From NCBI GenBank assembly GCA_027493955.1, contig JAOSJT010000001.1, positions 1,537,131 through 1,601,130 on the forward strand: DNA of 64,000 nt, in the 5' to 3' direction. This document shows, one piece after another, positions 57,165-64,000 of the stretch (its first letter is position 1; each line of letters starts with the position of its first letter). A program made the position numbers and the translations under genes. Below the pieces are notes generated by a model. It worked only from the letters and a program-made list of their open reading frames with translations. It ran no database searches and was not told the origin of the DNA. The DNA is from Bacteroidia bacterium (GTDB lineage Bacteria; Bacteroidota; Ignavibacteria; SZUA-365).

Positions 57165-58169
57165 ATGCGATTTCCAAAAAGGCATAGCAAGATAGGACAG
57201 GTGTTCTCACGAATCTCCGTAATGCTGCTTTTGGGGATTGTTGGCGGCTGTGACAGCACAGAGCCCCCTCTCGAGGGCTGTACTTGGTGCAATGACTACT
57301 ATGAAGCATTGAAAAACCCGGACAAGGTAGTTCACCTTTCCTTGGAGGCGGAAGGTATAGATTCCAGAATTGGATTGTTCCGAAATCTTGAAAAATTCGA
57401 TGCCTACATATTCTATTCGGATTTCCCTACTGAAATGGCCGCACTACCCAAGCTGAAATCGATTCGTTTTACCTATGGGGGCGGAGATTCGCTTCCCTGC
57501 GTCCTTTCTCAATCAGAAAGCTTGGAGCATCTCGGTTTCTTATTCTCGCGAATATCCGTGATAGGTGATTGCATAGGTGATTTCAAGAGGCTGTCAACCC
57601 TTACAATTAATTCCAAAAGTATTGATACCGTATCACCAAGAATCACAAAACTTCTATCCCTGGACGCACTTGGTCTTGAGGGATTCACAAAGGAACAGTT
57701 CCCGGTTGCTGTATTCAACATTCCCAATCTTACCTACCTCAATCTGAGCGTGTCTCCCGCTGAGGCACTCCCCGCCCGGATCGGGAATCTGCAGACGCTG
57801 AAGACCCTCCAGATATCCCGTACGAGTATTCGAACGCTGCCAACCGAAATTCAGGAGTTGACGCGCCTCGAGCATTTGCGGCTTTTTGATAACAGGATCG
57901 ATACTCTCCCTGTTGAGTTGTGGGGATTAACAACCCTTGTAGAATTGAACCTGTCCGGTAATGAACTGTCCGAGATCTCACCTCTTGTTGGTCGGTTGAA
58001 TCGACTGCAAACGCTTCAACTCGACAGCAACAGGCTCAACACCTTGCCGGATGAAGTGAGCCTGCTCGATCCAACCCTGGAAACGCTTTCGCTCCGAGGC
58101 AATCAGTTTTCCGATGCGGAGAAGAAGAGGATAAAACAACTCCTGCCAAGAACAATCATCACGTTCTGA
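57165..58169 (+). CDS. Leucine-rich-repeat lipoprotein
   Basis: A 334-residue protein. ATG 57165 follows GAGG at 8 bases; ATG 57147 six codons earlier has none. The signal ends at a lipobox cysteine (VMLLLGIVGGC near residue 28), so it is lipid-anchored. Residues about 170-310 contain leucine-rich repeats of about 23 residues (LKTLQISRTSIRTLPTEIQE; LEHLRLFDNRIDTLPVELWG; LVELNLSGNELSEISPLVGR; LQTLQLDSNRLNTLPDEV), the bacterial LRR pattern for protein binding. Base composition is visibly lower in GC than the left part of the window. It is the last gene before the second hairpin module. Confidence 0.9.
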   Translation: MRFPKRHSKIGQVFSRISVMLLLGIVGGCDSTEPPLEGCTWCNDYYEALKNPDKVVHLSLEAEGIDSRIGLFRNLEKFDAYIFYSDFPTEMAALPKLKSIRFTYGGGDSLPCVLSQSESLEHLGFLFSRISVIGDCIGDFKRLSTLTINSKSIDTVSPRITKLLSLDALGLEGFTKEQFPVAVFNIPNLTYLNLSVSPAEALPARIGNLQTLKTLQISRTSIRTLPTEIQELTRLEHLRLFDNRIDTLPVELWGLTTLVELNLSGNELSEISPLVGRLNRLQTLQLDSNRLNTLPDEVSLLDPTLETLSLRGNQFSDAEKKRIKQLLPRTIITF

Positions 58170-58258
58170 ATTGGTTTTCGATTTATTCATGGCTCCATGC
58201 AGGACGCTCTGCCCACTGGAAACGTCTCGGAGTCTAGAAAGATTTGATATACACACAA

Positions 58259-58280
58259 GGCCCCGGAAATCCGGGGCTTT
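58259..58280 (+). terminator. Probable terminator hairpin after LRR gene
   Basis: GCCCCGG (58260-58266), AAAT loop, CCGGGGC (58271-58277), then TTT. Perfect short stem 90 bases past the LRR stop codon; the weak T-tract lowers confidence. Confidence 0.65.
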
Positions 58281-58365
58281 CTGGTGAGAGATGCGCGGTT
58301 ATAGTCCGCTAGTTCGCCGAAAAACATCCAAAAAACATCCAACATGCAGTCGATTCAAGTTGATT

Positions 58366-58510
58366 CAGTCGATTCGAGTGGATGAGAACTAACGAAAACA
58401 GCCCGGAATCGGCGATCCCGGGCTGTTTCAGTAGTGGTGTGGACAGCGTGGGACAGATATCGAACCTTTTTCCTCATCCCAACTTCCGAAACCAAGGACT
58501 TCATGCTTCG
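58366..58510 (+). repeat. Repeated hairpin module, copy B
   Basis: AACGAAAACAGCCC starts a hairpin (AAACAGCCCGG 58396-58406 with CCGGGCTGTTT 58418-58428), followed by ACTTCCGAAACCAAGGACTTC at about 58480-58502. Order, orientation and spacing parallel copy A at 52083-52245. The flanking 58170-58602 holds no supportable gene. Confidence 0.6.
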
Positions 58511-58602
58511 CTTCCAACCCCTCCTCTGACGACAAGTCTGAGTCGAGACTGACTGGTTCATCCTTCACATCCTTGTCCCTGCTGGTACACCGAACTATCA
58601 AG

Positions 58603-58857
58603 TTATCGAACTTTTTTACCCAACCAACACGTGCGACGAAGGATTTGCTCGACTTGTTCCAACCGCTTCTTGCCTCCTACAAGACCGATCAGGAGCAGGG
58701 GGCCTGATTCCCCCTCCGGCACCGCAGATCTCCGCTCCCAGACCGCCGTAGGTGCCTGATCCGGGCATCTGCGGCCTTTCTTCGTCACAGGCGAGAAGCT
58801 TTCCACCATTCTTCCCCCAAGTGAAGGGTCTCTCCGGGGAAGCTGTTTGTCTGACAT
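58603..58857 (-). CDS. Small basic protein with repeated leader
   Basis: An 84-residue protein of unknown function. GGGAGG (minus, 58872-58867) lies 9 bases before ATG 58857, one of the best ribosome-binding sites nearby. The protein starts MSDKQLPRRDPSLG and has a glycine- and leucine-rich middle (GPLLLIGLVGGKKRLEQVE) that may be a short membrane or amphipathic segment, ending RRTCWLGKKVR. Its 5' region has been duplicated twice upstream, creating mini-ORFs with the same first five or so residues, which supports this reading frame. Not recognised as any family. Confidence 0.6.
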   Translation of the reverse strand: MSDKQLPRRDPSLGGRMVESFSPVTKKGRRCPDQAPTAVWERRSAVPEGESGPLLLIGLVGGKKRLEQVEQILRRTCWLGKKVR

Positions 58858-58905
58858 AGGGGTGTTCCTCCCTTTTGAAGTGCAGTTGTTCCTGTGTCAT
58901 TGGAA

Positions 58906-58959
58906 TCAGATGCTTCGTTCCAAGCTGTGATCTCTCCGGGAAAGCTGTTTGTCTACCAT
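58906..58959 (-). CDS. Leader mini-ORF 1, 17 codons
   Basis: ATG 58959 to TGA 58906 encodes MVDKQLSRRDHSLERSI, homologous to the first residues of the 84-residue gene. AAAGGA lies 13 bases upstream of the ATG. The stop codon sits in the conserved TTGGAA...TTCCAA hairpin. Translation is untested. Confidence 0.35.
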   Translation of the reverse strand: MVDKQLSRRDHSLERSI

Positions 58960-59006
58960 AGGGGTGTTTCATTCCTTTGAGGTGCATAGTTCCTGTGTCA
59001 TTGGAA

Positions 59007-59060
59007 TCAGATCACTGGTTCCAAGCTGTGATCCCTCTGGGGACTCTGTTTGTCTACCAT
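59007..59060 (-). CDS. Leader mini-ORF 2, 17 codons
   Basis: ATG 59060 to TGA 59007 encodes MVDKQSPQRDHSLEPVI, the same plan as mini-ORF 1 and the start of the downstream gene. The same AAAGGA site and hairpin at its stop codon are present. Confidence 0.35.
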   Translation of the reverse strand: MVDKQSPQRDHSLEPVI

Positions 59061-59156
59061 GGGGGTGTTTCATTCCTTTGAGGTGCATAGTTCCTGTATC
59101 ATTGAAATCAGATCCTTGGTTCCAAGCTGTGGTTCCTTCAGACATCATCATACAGC

Positions 59157-59438
59157 ATGGAAGCGATCTACTCTGTTGCAGGAGATCATGACTGGTGTCC
59201 TTGGAGCCAGAAAGAATTCTTTCAGGAAGCAGATGATGAGATTGACTTCCCAGAGATCTCAATGCTGATGTCGAAGAGAAGTGTTCCCGGTGACGATCTC
59301 TTGATGTCCCAATCTCCGTTGCGATCCGGATCACATGTCTTCGAGACTGAGAAGAACTTCATGCGGAATCAATGGATCGAACGATGCCACACGGCCCGGA
59401 TGCGACTACGACCAGCAAGGAAGAACTCCCATCGCTGA
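59157..59438 (+). CDS. Possible small protein, low confidence
   Basis: A 93-residue frame with protein-like composition (acidic first half with HDWCPWSQKEFFQEADDEID, basic end RMRLRPARKNSHR). There is no ribosome-binding site before ATG 59157 and no known motif. It is antisense to the leader region of the minus-strand gene cluster. It may be spurious. Confidence 0.3.
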   Translation: MEAIYSVAGDHDWCPWSQKEFFQEADDEIDFPEISMLMSKRSVPGDDLLMSQSPLRSGSHVFETEKNFMRNQWIERCHTARMRLRPARKNSHR

Positions 59439-59460
59439 GTAGGGCCGTCCAACATCTTCC

Positions 59461-59694
59461 TCATGCAGTGTGGTGTTTCTCCTCCTTCCGCAGACGGTGG
59501 TATGCGGCGAGATACATGATGGCCCTGTTAATAAAGTCCTCAAGACCCCTTGGAGCAATCGGAGACGTTGGAGTCCCTGTCTGATGTCGATCATATTCCA
59601 CGAGTCGCATGACGTTGAAGGCCAAAACTTGCAACGTGGTCTCGTATACGTCACCGGACATATCGTAGTCGTGGCGAGGCATGGGTCTCTTCAT
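59461..59694 (-). CDS. Small hypothetical protein
   Basis: A 77-residue protein beginning MKRPMPRHDYDMSGDVYETT. Its ATG overlaps the stop codon of the gene at 59691 (ATGA), so translation is probably coupled. The sequence has helical character (LAFNVMRLVEYD; LEDFINRAIMYLAAYHRLRK) and no cysteine or metal motif. Family unknown. Confidence 0.6.
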   Translation of the reverse strand: MKRPMPRHDYDMSGDVYETTLQVLAFNVMRLVEYDRHQTGTPTSPIAPRGLEDFINRAIMYLAAYHRLRKEEKHHTA

Positions 59695-59999
59695 GCCAGT
59701 GCTCCCTGATCAACAGTCCGGAGAAGCTTCGAGATCCGAGATCGCCGCTGGGCTTCGTCGAGTGGCATGGGGGCAACATCGACGAGATCGTCGGAGGTGA
59801 TCCTGTCATGAAGGAAACGCAGATACTTCGTTCCCCGGATTAAGACATCCGAAAGATCGCTCGTCTGATCTGAATCACGATTCTCTACGTCGATCACCAA
59901 TGCGAGGTCATCAATGGATTCCACAGCCTCGGCGAAGTCGGCGAGAATCTCTGATGGGATGTTTGTGTTGATGAAGAATGCTGTGCTGTCGTTGGTCAT
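59691..59999 (-). CDS. Small acidic hypothetical protein
   Basis: A 102-residue, Asp- and Glu-rich protein. AGAGGA precedes ATG 59999 by 6 bases. It begins MTNDSTAFFINTNIP and contains helical stretches (AEAVESIDDLALVID; DLSDVLIRGTKYLRFLHDRI). It ends with the ATGA overlap into the next gene, so the pair forms a small operon running toward the leader-repeat gene. No family recognised. Confidence 0.62.
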   Translation of the reverse strand: MTNDSTAFFINTNIPSEILADFAEAVESIDDLALVIDVENRDSDQTSDLSDVLIRGTKYLRFLHDRITSDDLVDVAPMPLDEAQRRSRISKLLRTVDQGALA

Positions 60000-60101
60000 A
60001 GTGTTTCCTCTTTGATTCCAGATTCCTTTCGATAACTATGATCCCGATGAATGATCGAGTCGGTCGGAGGATAGTTATTGGAAACAAAGTTGGAGAATGC
60101 G

Positions 60102-60506
60102 ATGCGACACCCTTCAATATCACAGGAGCAGGAACTGCGACAGCGGCTCATCAAACAACTGTTGAGAGAGACAATTCAGAAAGAAGATGTGGTCAGGGAT
60201 ATCAAAGACACTCTGCGATCTCTCCTGAGCGGAGCGGAGGAGATACTCGCAACTGTGAGACGAGATTACTTGGATCTTGGAGCGGATGCAAGCCGTAGGC
60301 AGAGATACCGGGATCACATCGATTCATTTTACCGACAAGCCCGATCAATCATGGACTCACTTTCCTTGAGCATCCATCGGCTTGGATCTGGAACTGAGGA
60401 GAAGGTTCTTCTGCGTCAGGTCGAACGGGCCTATCAATTGATCGAGCGGACGTATAATATGTGCATGGATCTGCTTGCCGGAGCGAACGACATCCTGAAT
60501 GGGTAG
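60102..60506 (+). CDS. Small helical protein
   Basis: A 134-residue protein predicted to be mostly alpha-helical (QELRQRLIKQLLRETIQKED; RYRDHIDSFYRQARSIMDSL; VLLRQVERAYQLIERTYNMC). GGAG lies 6 bases before ATG 60102. An alternative TTG at 60078 has GGAGG 7 bases upstream and would add eight residues; both are possible. It is divergent from the 59999 gene, so this gap may hold a shared control region. Unknown function. Confidence 0.62.
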   Translation: MRHPSISQEQELRQRLIKQLLRETIQKEDVVRDIKDTLRSLLSGAEEILATVRRDYLDLGADASRRQRYRDHIDSFYRQARSIMDSLSLSIHRLGSGTEEKVLLRQVERAYQLIERTYNMCMDLLAGANDILNG

Positions 60507-60826
60507 CACACTGTTTCGCACTTCCATAACGGCTCAATCTTGCTTCTCCAAGATACCCGCAACCGTAGACTCTGATGGTACATGATTCCTGCTTTTTACC
60601 CATTGGAATGTGAGTTGTTCAAAGAACAGGGTTGAGCCATAAGTTGAACTTGGAAAACGAACTACTCGGCTTTTTGCGTGTACGTAATATTGTCATCAAT
60701 ACATGACCGAACAGCAATGAGTGCACATCGTACTTTGAGGCAACAACCATTTCAGTCTGCCGGAGTATATGTACTTGAAATGGGCTTTGGTGTCCTTCCA
60801 GCAGAAACAACAAACGAGGTACAACA
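60507..60826. other. About 320-base gap
   Basis: No gene is supportable. GAGG at the right edge is the ribosome-binding site of the next gene. Short frames lack signals; no repeat seen. Confidence 0.4.
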
Positions 60827-61114
60827 ATGAAGATGTGGATTCACCCCGATAATATCGATCTTGATTTCTCCTCAGACAAGGAAGTCGATCTGTGCTTACC
60901 GATGATTCTTCACGAGATGGCTCCTGAACGTGTATCAGCGGATTCATCACATGTGTTCGTGGATTTATCCGGGTTGACAGACGCACAAAAGGGATTCGAA
61001 AGAGATGCAATCCTCTACATGTGGAATATCAATCATCCAGCACATCGGTGCATACCTTTCTACAACGTATCCGTCGATTGGGCAGACTCTCCCTTGAATT
61101 CAGCCGCTCTGTGA
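60827..61114 (+). CDS. Small hypothetical protein
   Basis: A 95-residue protein, GAGG 7 bases before the ATG. It begins MKMWIHPDNIDLDFSSDKEV and ends DWADSPLNSAAL; soluble and acidic, with no motif. It converges on the polymerase-like gene with 25 bases between the stops. Family unknown. Confidence 0.6.
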   Translation: MKMWIHPDNIDLDFSSDKEVDLCLPMILHEMAPERVSADSSHVFVDLSGLTDAQKGFERDAILYMWNINHPAHRCIPFYNVSVDWADSPLNSAAL

Positions 61115-61139
61115 GAGAGGCCAGTTGAGATAAGAATGT

Positions 61140-63191
61140 TCAGCTATTCTCACGTTTCAGATGCGATGTCTGCGATCCTCGGCGACGAAACCGTTCGAGA
61201 GAGTCCATCACCTTTCGTTTTGCAACTTCGAGTTGAACCGCATCGAGATCGTGTCGATATGCCTTTGTATCCGGAATCTCACTGATCGATGCGATGGTTT
61301 GTATTGCATGTAACTTGACTTCCAGAGCTTTAATCAGTTCATCCGACCCATATCCCGCCTGATCATACGGCTGGGTTGAGATCTGGATGACTGGAGTTTG
61401 CTTGATCCGGGTCTTGTACTCGATCACGGTGTGATTCACCGGATCAAAAACATCTTCTGACTGAGCCGTGATGAGCAGTGCATCGAAGGCGTTGGCAGAA
61501 AACGGGACGTAGCAGGATGTTTGGCGATGCCCGATTTTTGTAATCGCCGGGAGCAGGTACGTCTTCATATATTTCATACCTGTGATCTCGCTCACCCGAT
61601 ATCCACGCCCAAAGGTCTTACGCAGATCCGCACAGACCTTGCATGCCCTCCGACGAGGAAGCGACTCGGAGCAGATTACCCGCAAGAATCGCTTGCCTGT
61701 TTCAACGCCGTGATAATAAACGGGCACAAAGACTTCGCCATCAGGCAGACAGATGGGCTGAAAGACGACGTTGTTGTGCAGGAGCAGTATTCTGACACCA
61801 CCGTAAAGCTTCGAGCGTCGCCTCGAAACTGAGTCCATGTCCTTCACTTTGATCACGAGAGGGGCTTCCGATATCTCCTTTGTTGAATGTTGCTTCGTTG
61901 TTGGAGGGAACCCGACATACTGCTCGAAGACAGATTTCAGGATTCGGTCAACATCCGCTACTCGGTCGGGAGTGGTCAGAAGTGCGTCGTGCACGGTGAG
62001 CAATACCGCATCTGGAAATGCTTCTGCAATTTGGCCAACAGTTTTGTCGAGAACGATGAAGGCCTCTGCCCGTTGGAGGATGTGGGAAAGGTGGGCGTGG
62101 TCAAACTGTTTGTAGGAATCAAGCAGTTGCATCAATGATGGATACGATTCTTCAAACAAGGATTTGACGATTGAAGTTGTCGTGGTACTTGAGTACAAGG
62201 CCTTAAAGACCTTTTTCTTGAGTTCCTCTATCGTGTAGACCCTTTTCCTTTCCCGAAGTTCGTCAACAAGAAACTGATAAAGGGTACCGCCCTGCACCTT
62301 CGATTGAAACGATTCCAGCTCCCCGGATTTCCGAAAACGCTTTGCCGCTGATAGCACACTCTTCAAAGCGTCGACATTCACAAATTGTGCGTAGATGCTT
62401 GGAGCAAGTTTCCGAAATGAAAACTCTGAATTTCCTCTGATGAAGTCAGTGTTCGAGATGGCGAGAAATAGCGAAAGTTGGCTGTTCGAAAGATCGATTT
62501 CCTCGAAGTGAATCCCTTCATATCTCAGGAATCCCCGAAGCCCCTTCCGCATATTAGTAATTGGCGTGTTGAGGCGGCACCCGTACTCGCCGACGAGGAA
62601 AATGCCGATCTCATCCCTGAGATACCCAATCGATTGCATGTCCTGATGATGTAACGACTGAAGATAGGTGCTTGTAGCATAGTCAGGATGTGTCAAGTAA
62701 GAAAGCTCCAGCCAGCGAGTAGCGGCCCCTTCGTCGATTGTGACCCCTCGAATCGAACGCCACAGAAACGGATGTCTCTCCACGCCGTTCATCCGTGAAT
62801 ATTTCTGGATCGAAGACGACTGTCGCCGTCGGATTGCTTCGACCTTCTTGAACGGTGAGTTGGCGAAGCGATGATGGTACATGTACTCTGTAGACCGCAC
62901 TCTTCGGACAGGGGGACGGCCCCTGACCACGACATCGTTGTCCACGAGATATTGGAGGTACTGCGTTGGATTGTGGATGGAGAGACTCTGGAGCACCTCG
63001 ACGTTTAGAGGAACGAAACCCTTGCTGTCCTCAAGGTCATCCTCAATTAGTAATCTGTCGGATAGAATGCCGAGTATCGAGATAAGCTTCTCCCGGTCGA
63101 AGTTCCGGATCGACGAAGGTGGATGGTCGTGGAGGAGCATGTCAATGTCAAGATCGGCAGGGATCTGGTAGTGTTCAGTCTCAATCGCCAT
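61140..63191 (-). CDS. Divergent family-A-polymerase-like protein
   Basis: A 683-residue protein. Around residues 204-226, CRLNTPITNMRKGLRGFLRY leads into EIDLSNSQLSLF (231-242). This matches motif A of family A polymerases (VSADYSQIELR in Pol I), with a metal-binding Asp at about 233. KKKVFKALY (325-333) resembles the O-helix motif (K...F...Y). VLLTVHDALLTTPD (396-409) matches motif C (VHDE in Pol I), with the second metal Asp at 402, followed by a DVDRILKSVF helix as in Pol I. No exonuclease domain is visible. The N-terminal 200 and C-terminal 230 residues are unfamiliar. It is probably a DNA or RNA polymerase-like protein of a mobile element. Activity is inferred only. Confidence 0.72.
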   Translation of the reverse strand: MAIETEHYQIPADLDIDMLLHDHPPSSIRNFDREKLISILGILSDRLLIEDDLEDSKGFVPLNVEVLQSLSIHNPTQYLQYLVDNDVVVRGRPPVRRVRSTEYMYHHRFANSPFKKVEAIRRRQSSSIQKYSRMNGVERHPFLWRSIRGVTIDEGAATRWLELSYLTHPDYATSTYLQSLHHQDMQSIGYLRDEIGIFLVGEYGCRLNTPITNMRKGLRGFLRYEGIHFEEIDLSNSQLSLFLAISNTDFIRGNSEFSFRKLAPSIYAQFVNVDALKSVLSAAKRFRKSGELESFQSKVQGGTLYQFLVDELRERKRVYTIEELKKKVFKALYSSTTTTSIVKSLFEESYPSLMQLLDSYKQFDHAHLSHILQRAEAFIVLDKTVGQIAEAFPDAVLLTVHDALLTTPDRVADVDRILKSVFEQYVGFPPTTKQHSTKEISEAPLVIKVKDMDSVSRRRSKLYGGVRILLLHNNVVFQPICLPDGEVFVPVYYHGVETGKRFLRVICSESLPRRRACKVCADLRKTFGRGYRVSEITGMKYMKTYLLPAITKIGHRQTSCYVPFSANAFDALLITAQSEDVFDPVNHTVIEYKTRIKQTPVIQISTQPYDQAGYGSDELIKALEVKLHAIQTIASISEIPDTKAYRHDLDAVQLEVAKRKVMDSLERFRRRGSQTSHLKRENS

Positions 63192-63578
63192 TACAATCGA
63201 CCTGTCTCAGTTGATGGTGTTGTCCGGCTCTGTTGTCATCGCACCGTCCGCATGGCTCCGGCTTCCGCAAGCACAGACCTGATTGTCTTCCCGAAGTGCG
63301 GGTGCCGAAAGAGTCGGACGAGCGTAAAGCCGGGGAAGCTTCTGGATGAATCGGAGTTCTGCGGTATTTCGGTGGCAGACCATGTAGCTAAGATACGACG
63401 GAGCGGAAGAACTGAAAGCATGTTTGGTAACGTCGCTTGCTACGTTTGTCGGAGCGGAGAAAATATTCTGGGCAGGTTGCCCAATCCATGCAGATTCGGT
63501 ACTTTTCAATGACAATCCAGATTCTGAACTCTTCGTCTCGATTGTCCGAGCATAGCACAACCAGCAGAGGCACACGAC
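63192..63578. other. Divergent gap before the methyltransferase
   Basis: Several short frames on both strands are present, none with a start signal or known motif. It separates two divergently transcribed accessory genes and should hold both promoters. Confidence 0.4.
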
Positions 63579-64000
63579 ATGACCGAACTCATATGGGATG
63601 GTAAGTACAAAGACGGTAAAAAAGTCGCCCCCGTCCGAATCCCTCTCCCTTTCCAGACCATTGAGACGGTAAACGAGTCCACCGAGGATCGCAAGAAGAC
63701 CATCGATCTCTTCGCCTCTGGCAAGCCCACCGAGTGGCGTAACCGTCTTATCTGGGGGGACAAGAAGTACGTCCTGCCGAGCCTGCTTCCAGAGTTTGCT
63801 GGGAAGGTTGACCTAATCTATATCGATCCACCATTCAATGCTGGGGCAGATTTCACTTACAGGGCTACGATTGCAGATAATCCCGATACTGAAGAAGATG
63901 AACGTACAGAATTCGTCAAGGAACCAAGCATCATTGAGCAGAAGGCATACAGAGATACGTGGGGACGTGGTTTGGATTCATATCTTCAATGGTTCTACGA
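63579..64000 (+). CDS. DNA methyltransferase, 3' end outside window
   Basis: ATG 63579 follows AGAGG at 8 bases, and the frame is open to the window end (140 residues). It begins MTELIWDGKYKDGKKVAPVR. RLIWGDKKYVLPSLLPEF then VDLIYIDPPFNAGADFTYRA carries motif IV (DPPF), the catalytic loop of N4-cytosine or N6-adenine DNA methyltransferases. Motif IV precedes motif I in the visible part, as in beta-class enzymes such as type III Mod subunits. Such enzymes methylate host DNA, and usually a helicase-nuclease partner follows downstream; the partner, if any, lies beyond the window. Confidence 0.9.
   Translation, partial: MTELIWDGKYKDGKKVAPVRIPLPFQTIETVNESTEDRKKTIDLFASGKPTEWRNRLIWGDKKYVLPSLLPEFAGKVDLIYIDPPFNAGADFTYRATIADNPDTEEDERTEFVKEPSIIEQKAYRDTWGRGLDSYLQWFY

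Larger units (their letters stand above)
58831..59136 (-). repeat. Three tandem 101-102 bp leader repeats
   Basis: Three units with period 101-102 bases: CTGTTTGTCT at about 58843, 58945 and 59046, with a partial fourth at the right end. Each contains a translation start region and an inverted repeat TTGGAA (or TTGAAA) ... TTCCAA 18 bases apart. On the minus strand the units lie directly upstream of the gene at 58857. Confidence 0.85.

Overview
The window is one 64 kb stretch of moderately GC-rich bacterial DNA. The clearest taxonomic clue is a set of eight large exported proteins ending in a type IX secretion system (T9SS) type A C-terminal sorting domain, with the NPFNPSTTI-like motif followed by a beta-sandwich and a terminal LLLR- or VLK-type end. 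With SprB-type adhesin repeats and choice-of-anchor (ASH-like) domains, this points to the Bacteroidota/Chlorobiota (FCB) group, probably an Ignavibacteria- or Kapabacteria-like environmental lineage rather than a classical Bacteroides. No rRNA, tRNA or CRISPR array was found.

Left part (1-31.5 kb) is mostly surface and envelope biology. It holds a truncated hypothetical gene, a zinc-ribbon protein, a TPR protein, small exported proteins and a cyclopropane-fatty-acid synthase. These are followed by a three-gene pilin-like operon (9018 to 6429, minus strand) whose middle member ends in a SEC-C zinc motif. A 2515-residue adhesin with 29 SprB-type repeats follows, closed by a strong terminator. 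After that come a membrane protein, a J-domain-like protein, a T9SS cargo protein, a coupled pair (VWA plus formylglycine-generating-enzyme-like domain, then a T9SS cargo), a tandem pair of small membrane proteins, a large GH26-like T9SS cargo and a lipoprotein.

Middle part (32-52 kb). A tight three-gene operon at 32145-37718 encodes a TerB-N/TerB-C protein, a DUF2791-type ATPase and an Lhr-like helicase, the architecture of the Shango anti-phage system. An iron-containing alcohol dehydrogenase follows, then a tandem pair of T9SS cargo genes with near-identical promoters and leaders. Next are a block of dispersed repeats, a Fur-family regulator with catalase-peroxidase KatG downstream, and two further T9SS cargo proteins: one with a propeller-like region and four ASH-like domains, one with YCF48-like repeats.

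Right part (52-64 kb) looks like accessory or mobile DNA. Two similar hairpin modules about 6.3 kb apart bracket two Fic-family proteins, an outer-membrane-type protein, an IS21-type IstB remnant, a 23-bp direct-repeat array and a leucine-rich-repeat lipoprotein. Beyond the second module are small unknown genes, including one whose ribosome-binding site and first codons are tandemly repeated upstream as mini-ORFs. These are followed by a 683-residue protein with family-A polymerase-like motifs A, B and C, and the start of a DNA methyltransferase that runs off the window.

The window therefore combines chromosomal secretion and adhesion genes with a recognisable defence operon and a poorly characterised mobile or defence segment at the right edge. 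Functions are inferred from sequence patterns alone; no database search was possible.
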